Below the pieces are notes generated by a model. The model was not told where the DNA came from. It saw only the letters and a program-made list of their open reading frames with translations, and made no database searches. From contig NZ_FNSR01000001.1 of assembly GCF_900104845.1 (NCBI RefSeq), positions 2,542,001 through 2,606,000 of the forward strand: a DNA stretch of 64,000 nt, in the 5' to 3' direction. The stretch is from Paraburkholderia caballeronis (lineage in GTDB: Bacteria; Pseudomonadota; Gammaproteobacteria; Burkholderiales; Burkholderiaceae). Positions 57,295 to 64,000 of this stretch are shown piece by piece. The position numbers were made by a program, and so were the translations under genes. Position 1 is the first letter of the stretch. Each line of letters begins with the position of its first letter.

Positions 57295-58182
57295 ATGGCA
57301 ACCAAATCGCTCGATCTGGACGTGCTCGCGATGATCGTCGCGATCGCCGACGCCGGCAGCTTCGTGCGCGGCGCGGCGCTCGTGCATCGTTCGCAGTCCG
57401 CGCTCAGCATGCAGGTGCGCGCGCTCGAAGCGTCGCTCGGCAAGACGCTGTTCGTGCGCGGCAAGCGCAGCGTGAGCCCGACGCCGGACGGCCACACGCT
57501 GATCGCGTACGCGCGGCGGATGCTCGCGCTGCGCGACGAGGCGTGGGCGTCGCTTGCGCATCCGGAGGTGAAGGGCCGCGTGTCGATCGGCGTGCCGGAC
57601 GACTATGCGTCGTCGCTGCTGCCGCCGGTGCTGCGCAAGTTCTCCGCGAGCTGGCCGAAGGTCGAGATCCAGGTGATCGGCCTGCCGAGCAGCGCGCTCG
57701 CGCCGCTGCTGAAGGACAACAAGATCGACCTCGCGTGCGTGACGCGCCAGCGCGGGCTGCCGGGCGAATTCGTGCGGCTGGAGCCGATGGTGTGGGCCGG
57801 GCCGCCGGCCGCCGCAACGCCCACCGCGACGGCCGCGAGCGGACGCGAAATCTGGCGCGAGCGGCCGCTGCCGGTGGCGCTGTTCGGCGCGGGCAGCGTC
57901 GCGCGCGCGAACGCGATCCATGCGCTCGAACGCGCGAAGATCGCCTACCGCACGTCGTACGAGAGCCCGAGCCTGATGGGGTTGTGCAGCATGGTCGCGG
58001 CGGGGCTCGCGATCGCGCCGCTCGCGCGCTGCGCGGTGCCGGACGCGTTCGTCACGCTCGGCCGCGCACACGGGCTGCCGACGCTGCCGGAACTCGAAGT
58101 GGTGCTCGCGCGCAGCGCGCGTTCGAACCGGCCGCCGTGCGACTTCCTCGCCGAGCAGATTCTCGCGGAATTGCGGCTGTAA
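57295..58182 (+). CDS. LysR-family transcriptional regulator
   Basis: A 295-residue LysR-type regulator. The HTH lies in residues 1-60 (GSFVRGAALVHRSQSALSMQVRALEASLG, as two halves) followed by KRSVSPTPDG. The C-terminal effector domain is slightly shortened and contains an Ala/Thr-rich loop near residue 175. It faces the aminotransferase gene divergently; a TATATT box at 57266-57271 lies in the shared promoter region. Confidence 0.92.
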   Translation: MATKSLDLDVLAMIVAIADAGSFVRGAALVHRSQSALSMQVRALEASLGKTLFVRGKRSVSPTPDGHTLIAYARRMLALRDEAWASLAHPEVKGRVSIGVPDDYASSLLPPVLRKFSASWPKVEIQVIGLPSSALAPLLKDNKIDLACVTRQRGLPGEFVRLEPMVWAGPPAAATPTATAASGREIWRERPLPVALFGAGSVARANAIHALERAKIAYRTSYESPSLMGLCSMVAAGLAIAPLARCAVPDAFVTLGRAHGLPTLPELEVVLARSARSNRPPCDFLAEQILAELRL

Positions 58183-58215
58183 TCGCAGCGGCGACCGCAT
58201 GAGTCGGCCGCCATG

Positions 58216-58878
58216 CTATTCGTCGCCCAGCCGCGCGAGCAGCTCATGCAGCTTCGACACGTGGCGCAGCAGCAGTTCGCGATGCTTCTCGATCTGTTCG
58301 AGCCGGCCCGCGAGGTCCGCGCGCACGCGGTCGTCCGGGTCGGCGGCCGAGATCACGTCCTCGATGCGCGCGCGCAGCGCGGGCGCATCGACGGGCGGCA
58401 GACTCAGATAACGTTCGAGCTTGCGCACGTCCTGCACCGCGAGGTCGCGGAACTTGCGCACGCCCGCGAGACGGCGATGCGCTTCGATCTCCGCGGCGGT
58501 GTCGTCGCGCTTCGGCGCGGCGGGCTGCTGCCCGAAGATCGGCTCCGGCGCGCGCAGCACCGACGCCTTGCGCACCGGATGCGCGGTGCCGCGAAAACGC
58601 GCGCGCGGCGACTCGTTGTCGAGCGCGTCGCGCGCGTCGGCCGGCACGTCGGCCACGCCGTGCGGCGCGTCCATCCAGTTCGGCGGCAGTCCCGTCACCG
58701 CCTCGACGCCGCGCACGAACTCCTCGCTGAAATCGCGCTGGCCGGACAGCATCAGCTTCAGGTACGACGCGGAAAACGTCATCATCCGCGCCAGCCGCAT
58801 CGCCGCGCCGACCTCCCGCGTCAGCAGCACGAGGTTCGCGCGCCATACGGGCAGCAGCGCGGTGCCGGTATCGTCCAT
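58216..58878 (-). CDS. Hypothetical protein with Cro-like N-terminus
   Basis: A 220-residue protein. Residues 1-60 resemble a small helix-turn-helix module (REVGAAMRLARMMTFSASYL, then LKLMLSGQRDFSEEFVRGVE), followed by a Pro/Arg/Ala-rich linker and a C-terminal charged helical part (about residues 140-220) likely to form a coiled coil (QIEKHRELLLRHVSKLHELL). A DNA-binding role is possible but not shown. A strong GGAGG site precedes the ATG at 58878. Confidence 0.72.
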   Translation of the reverse strand: MDDTGTALLPVWRANLVLLTREVGAAMRLARMMTFSASYLKLMLSGQRDFSEEFVRGVEAVTGLPPNWMDAPHGVADVPADARDALDNESPRARFRGTAHPVRKASVLRAPEPIFGQQPAAPKRDDTAAEIEAHRRLAGVRKFRDLAVQDVRKLERYLSLPPVDAPALRARIEDVISAADPDDRVRADLAGRLEQIEKHRELLLRHVSKLHELLARLGDE

Positions 58879-59142
58879 TGCAACGCCCCTCCATCGTTCG
58901 TGCGACGCGGCGCGCAGCCCGCACGGCCGCCGCGCCGCGTCATCCATGCGACAGGGTCACGCCTGAAGGTTAGCCGGTCTGCGCCGGGCGCGGCAACTCA
59001 TGTGCCGCTACAGGGCCGGTCCCTGCGGATCGCGATGCAGGCGGCATGCCGCCCGATGCGCGGCGCGACCTGCGCGCCCCCGGCAGTTCGTACAACGCCG
59101 ACCGGCAACGGCGTCTGCACGGCCGCCGGCCTGGGGGCCGGG

Positions 59143-59964
59143 TCAGCCCGCGATCACCCGCGACAGCGCCGCCTGCACGACCGATTCGATCAGCGGCGCG
59201 ACCTGCGCGGCGCGCGCTTCGTCATACGCATACGGCGGCGCTTCGTGCATGTAAGTGCATTGCGCAAGCTCCAGTTGCACCGCGTGCACGCCGGCCTCCG
59301 GCTTGCCGTACGCGCGCGTGATGTAGCCGCCCTTGAAGCGGCCGTTCGCGGCCGCCGTGTAGCCGCCGTGGCCGGCCACGATCGTCGCGAGTTCGTCCGC
59401 GAGGCCCGGCAGCGCGCTCGCGCCGTCCGCGGTGCCGAAGTTGAAGTCGGGCAGGCGGCCTTCGAAGAAGCGCGGCACCTCCGAGCGGATCGAATGCGCC
59501 TCCCACAGCAGCACGCGACCGTGGCGCGCGGTCAGCACGCCGAGTTCCGCGACGAGCGCCTCGTGATACGGCTGCCAGTACGCGTCGAGCCGGCGCGCGA
59601 CCTCGGCCGCGTCGGGTTGCCGGTCCGGCTCGTACAGCGGCTCGCGGTCGAACGTGTCGAGCGGCAGCAGGCCGGTCGTGTCCTGCCCCGGGTACAGGCT
59701 CGCGCCGTCCGGCGGCCGGTTCAGGTCGATCACGTAACGCGCGCACGACGGCATCAGGAACGACGCGCCGAACCGCGCCGCGAACGCGTACAGCCGGTCC
59801 AGATGCCAGTCGCAGTCGTCGACCCGGCGCGCGGCCGGCGTCATCGTCGCAGCGATGTCGTCCGGAATCGCCGTGCCGACGTGCGGAATCGAGATCAACA
59901 GCGGCGCCGTGCCCTGTTGCAGCGTAAACAGCGGCACCGCCGCTGCCGAAGACGTCGTGTCCAT
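59143..59964 (-). CDS. hutG: N-formylglutamate deformylase
   Basis: A 273-residue N-formylglutamate amidohydrolase (formate from formylglutamate), the last enzyme of the five-step histidine pathway. Motifs visible are LISIPHVGTAIPDD near residue 24, DWHLDRLYAF near 52, DLNRPPDG near 80, WEAHSIRSEVPRFF near 155 and YGKPEAGVHAVQLELAQCTYM near 225. It lies 43 bp after hutF on the same strand and ends the operon. This HutG is unrelated to the arginase-like formimidoylglutamase also called HutG in other bacteria. Confidence 0.95.
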   Translation of the reverse strand: MDTTSSAAAVPLFTLQQGTAPLLISIPHVGTAIPDDIAATMTPAARRVDDCDWHLDRLYAFAARFGASFLMPSCARYVIDLNRPPDGASLYPGQDTTGLLPLDTFDREPLYEPDRQPDAAEVARRLDAYWQPYHEALVAELGVLTARHGRVLLWEAHSIRSEVPRFFEGRLPDFNFGTADGASALPGLADELATIVAGHGGYTAAANGRFKGGYITRAYGKPEAGVHAVQLELAQCTYMHEAPPYAYDEARAAQVAPLIESVVQAALSRVIAG

Positions 59965-60007
59965 GTCGTGTCCCGCCAATGAGCCTGCGCCTGCCGCCGG
60001 GCCGGGT

Positions 60008-61405
60008 TCAGCCCGCCCGCAGCGCCGCGACGGCCGCGCAATAGCGCGCGTACGCGTCGTCCTCCCCGCGGTGCCGTCCGTTCTCGACGACCCGCTTCCC
60101 GCCCGCATAGACGTCGCGCACCGGCGACCCGCCGTGCTCGCCGAACACCACGCCGGACAGCCACACCGCGCTCTCGCGCTCCGCGATGGCCGGATGCGCG
60201 GCATCGAGCACGACGCAGTCCGCGCGCCGGCCCGCGACGAGCGCCCCCGCCGCCGCGCCGGCCGCCTGCGCGCCGCCCGCGAGCGCGGCGGCGAACAGCC
60301 GGTCCGCGACAGACGGCTGCGCTTCGTCGGATAGCACGTTGCGCGCCCGGCGCGCGAGCCGCTGCCCGTATTCGAGCAGCCGCAGCTCCGCGCGCCAGTC
60401 CACCGCGACGTGGCTGTCCGAGCCGATGCCGAAACGGCCGCGCGCGCCGAGATACGTCCCGGCCGGAAACAGGCCGTCGCCGAGATTCGCCTCGGTGGTC
60501 GGGCACAACCCGGCGACCGCGCCGCTCGCGGCGAGCGCGGCCGTTTCGGCCGCATCGACATGGGTCGCGTGCACGAGGCACCAGCGCGCATCGACGCCGA
60601 AGCGGTCGAGCAGCCATTGCACCGGCCGCGCGCCGTAGTGCCCGATGCACGCCGCCACTTCGGCTTCCTGTTCCGCGACGTGCACGTGCACCGGCGCATC
60701 CGGCGCGACGCGGCTCAAGCCGCGCAGGCCGTCGAGCAGCGCGCGCAGCCCGCCGTCCGATACCGCGCGCAGCGAATGCGGCGCGACGCCGTAACGAAGC
60801 CCCGCGTGCTCGGGCAGCGCGCGGGCGAGCGCGTCGAGCAGGCCGAGCAGGCCGTCCGGCGTCTCGATGAAGCGCCGCTGGTCGTCGCGCGGCGGCCGCT
60901 CGCCGAAGCCGCTGTGCTGGTACAGCACCGGCAGCATCGTGAGGCCGATCCCCGCGTCGCGCGCCGCGCCGACCACGCGCTGCGCAAGTTCAGCGACGTT
61001 CGGATAAGACTGCCCGTCGACGTCGCGATGCACGTAGTGGAACTCGCAGACCCACGTATAACCGGCCTTCAGCATCTCGACGTACAGCCAGTGCGCGATC
61101 GCCGCGACGCCTTCCGGCGTGATGCGCCGCGCGAAGCGGTACATCAGGTCGCGCCAGGTCCAGAAGCTGTCGGCCGGGTCGCCGCGATATTCGGTGAGGC
61201 CCGCCATCGCGCGCTGGAACGCGTGCGAGTGCAGGTTCGGCATGCCGGGCAGCACCGGGCCGGCCGCGCGCGGCACGTGCGCGGGTGCGTCGGCGTCCGG
61301 CGTCACGGCGGTCAGCAGCCCGCGTTCGTCCCATTCGAGCAGCACGTCGCGACGCCAGCCGTCCGGCAGCCACGCATCGGCGGCGAACAAGGCGCGTGCG
61401 TTCAT
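60008..61405 (-). CDS. hutF: Formimidoylglutamate deiminase
   Basis: A 465-residue amidohydrolase that converts N-formimidoyl-glutamate to N-formylglutamate and ammonia. Metal ligands are visible in [17 protein letters not shown] near residue 57, [11 protein letters not shown] near 232, LVHATHVD near 265 and [12 protein letters not shown] near 320. HutF together with HutG defines the two-step formate-releasing branch of the pathway. It overlaps hutI by 4 bp (ATGA). Confidence 0.96.
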   Translation of the reverse strand: MNARALFAADAWLPDGWRRDVLLEWDERGLLTAVTPDADAPAHVPRAAGPVLPGMPNLHSHAFQRAMAGLTEYRGDPADSFWTWRDLMYRFARRITPEGVAAIAHWLYVEMLKAGYTWVCEFHYVHRDVDGQSYPNVAELAQRVVGAARDAGIGLTMLPVLYQHSGFGERPPRDDQRRFIETPDGLLGLLDALARALPEHAGLRYGVAPHSLRAVSDGGLRALLDGLRGLSRVAPDAPVHVHVAEQEAEVAACIGHYGARPVQWLLDRFGVDARWCLVHATHVDAAETAALAASGAVAGLCPTTEANLGDGLFPAGTYLGARGRFGIGSDSHVAVDWRAELRLLEYGQRLARRARNVLSDEAQPSVADRLFAAALAGGAQAAGAAAGALVAGRRADCVVLDAAHPAIAERESAVWLSGVVFGEHGGSPVRDVYAGGKRVVENGRHRGEDDAYARYCAAVAALRAG

Positions 61406-62649
61406 CGTGCGTCTCCCGTTGCGGTTCGTGGCGGCCGCCGATACACGGTCTCGCCCGCGCGCACGACCTGCGCGCACAGCGGGCGGCCGATCCAGTACGC
61501 GAGTTCCGCGAGCGTCGTCACCGGCCACACCGCGAAGTCCGCCTGCCGGCCGACCGCCAGCACGCCATGACGGTCCGCGCGGCCGAGCGCGCGCGCCGCG
61601 TGGCGCGTGACGCCCTGCAACACTTCGGAGACGGTCATCCGGAACAGCGTGCAGCCCATGTTCAGCACCGCGAGCAATGACGTGCACGGCGACGTGCCCG
61701 GATTGCAGTCGGTCGCGAGCGCGACCGGCACGCCGTGGCGGCGCAGCAGGTCGAGCGGCGGCAACTGCGTCTCGCGGATGAAATAGAACGCGCCGGGCAG
61801 CAGCACCGCGACCGTGCCGGCCTCCTTCATCGCGACGACGCCCGCCTCGTCCAGATATTCGAGGTGGTCGGCGGACAGCGCGCGATGCCGCGCGGCGAGC
61901 GCCGCGCCGCCGTTCGACGACAGCTGCTCCGCATGCAGCTTCACCGGCAGCCCGCGCCGCGCGGCCGCTTCGAACACGCGCTCGGTCTGCTGCGGCGAAA
62001 ACGCGATGCGCTCGCAGAACACGTCGACCGCGTCGATCAGCCCTTCGTCCGCGAGCGCCGGCAGCATCCGCGTGCAGACTTCGTCGATGTAATCGTCCGC
62101 GCGGCCCGCGAACCCGGGCGGCAACGCGTGCGCGCCGAGGAACGTCGTGTAGACCGTCACCGGATGCGCCGCGCCGAGCCGCCGGGCGACGCGCAGCATC
62201 TTGCGCTCGGTCGCGAGATCGAGGCCGTAGCCCGACTTGATCTCGATGGTCGTCAAACCTTCCGCGAGCAATGCTTCGAGCCGCGCGGACGCGCTCGCGA
62301 ACAGTTCGTCGTCGCTGGCCGCGCGCGTCGCGCGCACGGTGGACACGATGCCGCCGCCGCGCCGCGCGATCGCCTCGTAGCTCGTACCGGCGAGCCGCTG
62401 CGCGAACTCGTCCGCGCGCGTGCCGCCGTACACCAGATGCGTGTGGCAATCGACGAGGCCCGGCGTCACCCACGCGCGGGCCAGGTCTTCGCGCGGCCAC
62501 GCCGCGTACAGCGCGGGCAGCGCCGCGCGCGCGCCGAGCCAGACGATCGTGCCGCGCTCGACCGCGATCGCGGCGTCGAGCACGGTTTCGTCCGGATCGC
62601 CGGATAGGCACAGGTTCAGGTTCTGCCACACCGTTTGAGTCGAGGTCAT
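61402..62649 (-). CDS. hutI: Imidazolonepropionase
   Basis: A 415-residue metal-dependent amidohydrolase that opens the imidazolone ring to give formimidoylglutamate. Typical features are [17 protein letters not shown] near residue 68, [11 protein letters not shown] near 138, [17 protein letters not shown] near 235 and [16 protein letters not shown] near 312. The length is normal. It lies 4 bp after hutD and overlaps hutF. Confidence 0.97.
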   Translation of the reverse strand: MTSTQTVWQNLNLCLSGDPDETVLDAAIAVERGTIVWLGARAALPALYAAWPREDLARAWVTPGLVDCHTHLVYGGTRADEFAQRLAGTSYEAIARRGGGIVSTVRATRAASDDELFASASARLEALLAEGLTTIEIKSGYGLDLATERKMLRVARRLGAAHPVTVYTTFLGAHALPPGFAGRADDYIDEVCTRMLPALADEGLIDAVDVFCERIAFSPQQTERVFEAAARRGLPVKLHAEQLSSNGGAALAARHRALSADHLEYLDEAGVVAMKEAGTVAVLLPGAFYFIRETQLPPLDLLRRHGVPVALATDCNPGTSPCTSLLAVLNMGCTLFRMTVSEVLQGVTRHAARALGRADRHGVLAVGRQADFAVWPVTTLAELAYWIGRPLCAQVVRAGETVYRRPPRTATGDAR

Positions 62650-62653
62650 CGCG

Positions 62654-63331
62654 TCACCGTCCGTTCGGTTCGTTCGGTTCTTCGGCCGACGCGTCGCGCC
62701 GGTCGCGCAGCAGGCGCAGTTGCACGACGATCAGCGCGGCCGCGCCGGTGGCCGTGCAACGCAGCGCGCGCGGCGCGTCGATACGCAGCGCATCGTCCTG
62801 CGCGAGCGCGTAATGCCGGTCGCAGTCGAGCATCACGCTCGCATGGCCCGACGCGCAATAAAGCAGCACGACGTCCGCGTCGAGCGTGCGCTGCGTCGGG
62901 CCGCGCCAGATATCGAGCGTCGCGGAGACCGCCGCGCGCCGCACCATCAGGTTGAAGTCGCGCGTCGGGCCGTTGGTCAGCCGCGCGTCGATCGACGCTT
63001 CGCCGGCGAACCGCGCGACGTCGAGCGGCCTGGCAAGCACATGCTTCGCGCCGGCTGCTGCTTCGAGCACCATCCCGCCGCCGTCGAGCAGCACCAGCGT
63101 GCGGTCCACGCCGTCGAAGCGCGAGAACGGGCCGGCGGCGGCGACGTCCGCGACGCTCACGCGCCACAGGAACGCATCGTGAAGCGCCGACGCCGCAACA
63201 TCGCCCGCACGCCGCGCCGGCCGCTGCGCGGCGACCTCGCGCGTGACACCGCCGCCGTTCTTCCATGGCGACGCAACCCGCGCGGCCGCGCGCAGCACGC
63301 TCGCGCGCACCTCACCCTGCACTGCCGCCAT
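62654..63331 (-). CDS. hutD: HutD family protein
   Basis: A 225-residue cupin-fold HutD protein. Motifs include [15 protein letters not shown] near residue 20, [31 protein letters not shown] near 55 (as split) and [15 protein letters not shown] near 120. HutD is found in hut operons and is thought to bind formylated urocanate or prevent overaccumulation of pathway intermediates; its precise role is not settled. The ATG at 63331 lies 2 bp after the hutU stop; an in-frame GTG at 63337 overlaps it. Confidence 0.92.
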   Translation of the reverse strand: MAAVQGEVRASVLRAAARVASPWKNGGGVTREVAAQRPARRAGDVAASALHDAFLWRVSVADVAAAGPFSRFDGVDRTLVLLDGGGMVLEAAAGAKHVLARPLDVARFAGEASIDARLTNGPTRDFNLMVRRAAVSATLDIWRGPTQRTLDADVVLLYCASGHASVMLDCDRHYALAQDDALRIDAPRALRCTATGAAALIVVQLRLLRDRRDASAEEPNEPNGR

Positions 63332-63333
63332 CG

Positions 63334-64000
63334 TCACCGTCCGAGCATCGGCAGATTCAGCCCGACTTCGCGCGCGGTGCGCTGCGCGAGTTCGTAACCG
63401 GCATCCGCGTGACGCATCACGCCGGTCGCCGGATCGTTGAACAGCACGCGCCCGATGCGCGTCGCGGCCGCATCGGTGCCGTCGCAGACAATCACGACGC
63501 CCGCATGCTGCGAAAAGCCCATCCCGACGCCGCCGCCGTGATGCAGCGACACCCACGTCGCGCCGCCCGCGGTGTTCAGCAGCGCGTTGAGCAGCGGCCA
63601 GTCGCTGACCGCATCGGAGCCGTCCTGCATCGACTCGGTCTCGCGGTTCGGGCTCGCGACCGAGCCGGTGTCCAGATGATCGCGGCCGATCACGACCGGC
63701 GCCTTCAGTTCGCCGTTCTTCACCATCTCGTTGAACGCGAGGCCGAGCCGGTAGCGATCCTTCACGCCGACCCAGCAGATCCGCGCGGGCAGCCCCTGGA
63801 ACGCGATCCGCTCGCGCGCCATGTCGAGCCAGTTGTGCAGATGCGCGTCGTCGGGGATCAACTCCTTCACCTTCGCGTCGGTCCGGTAGATGTCCTCCGG
63901 GTCGCCGGACAGCGCGACCCAGCGGAACGGCCCCTTCCCTTCGCAGAACAGCGGCCGGATGTACGCGGGCACGAAGCCCGGAAAATCGAACGCGTTCTCG
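63334..64000 (-). CDS. hutU: Urocanate hydratase (3' part; rest outside window)
   Basis: About 222 C-terminal residues of urocanase, which hydrates urocanate to imidazolonepropionate with NAD as prosthetic group. The window holds [29 protein letters not shown] (read in pieces), [37 protein letters not shown] and the conserved [22 protein letters not shown]. The upstream end runs past base 64000. It is the first hut gene seen here; hutH and any HutC regulator would lie outside. Confidence 0.97.
   Translation of the reverse strand, partial: ENAFDFPGFVPAYIRPLFCEGKGPFRWVALSGDPEDIYRTDAKVKELIPDDAHLHNWLDMARERIAFQGLPARICWVGVKDRYRLGLAFNEMVKNGELKAPVVIGRDHLDTGSVASPNRETESMQDGSDAVSDWPLLNALLNTAGGATWVSLHHGGGVGMGFSQHAGVVIVCDGTDAAATRIGRVLFNDPATGVMRHADAGYELAQRTAREVGLNLPMLGR

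Overview
The window is GC-rich, tightly packed DNA from a Burkholderia sensu lato type betaproteobacterium (Burkholderia, Paraburkholderia, Caballeronia or Trinickia). The supporting evidence is the succinyltransferase (ast) arginine operon with two astA subunit genes, the formylglutamate-type hut operon, hopanoid genes of the hpnIJK type, a BapA-type adhesin, and small proteins typical of that group. The species cannot be fixed from the window.

Layout. 1-3.0 kb: a GGDEF-EAL protein (5' end outside the window) and an HDOD protein. 3.0-8.2 kb: a loose region with a decayed amino-acid binding-protein fragment, a VOC protein, five very small proteins (four possibly one family), an rpsU paralogue with a TTG start, and a divergent LysR/SDR pair. 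9.0-18.4 kb: the arginine catabolic block on the minus strand: a HisP-type ATPase, an AraC-type regulator, then astC-astA-astA-astD-astB-astE, with 4-17 nt overlaps from the second astA through astE. 19.0-28.7 kb: one gene of about 3,200 codons for a type I secreted adhesin, built from a BapA N-terminus, 249-bp repeats, a duplicated 1.57-kb Ig block, FG-GAP repeats and an RTX C-terminus. 29.1-34.5 kb: patatin phospholipase, BamE-like lipoprotein, HpnL-like protein, hpnK, hpnJ and a broken hpnI. 35.4-36.4 kb: a flavin monooxygenase.

36.6-44.7 kb is an accessory islet of less GC-rich, mixed composition. It carries a TetR/SDR pair with readable operators, a membrane coiled-coil protein between two 75-bp direct repeats, an unknown two-gene unit, a tyrosine recombinase and a LysR/amidase pair. 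It is bracketed in direct orientation by two copies of the 3' end of an alpha/beta hydrolase gene: the intact gene on the right and a decayed 78-bp copy on the left.

The chromosome-like backbone then resumes: glgC-glgA preceded by a 50-bp hairpin tandem array, pdxY, a small acidic protein, a LivK-type binding protein preceded by two strong hairpins, a DUF3857/transglutaminase protein, a divergent aminotransferase/LysR pair, and the hut operon hutU(partial)-hutD-hutI-hutF-hutG.

Functionally the window is dominated by amino-acid catabolism (arginine to glutamate plus succinate; histidine to glutamate plus formate), glycogen synthesis, surface adhesion and hopanoid decoration. No RNA genes and no CRISPR array were seen. 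All coordinates come from reading the sequence; no database search was run.
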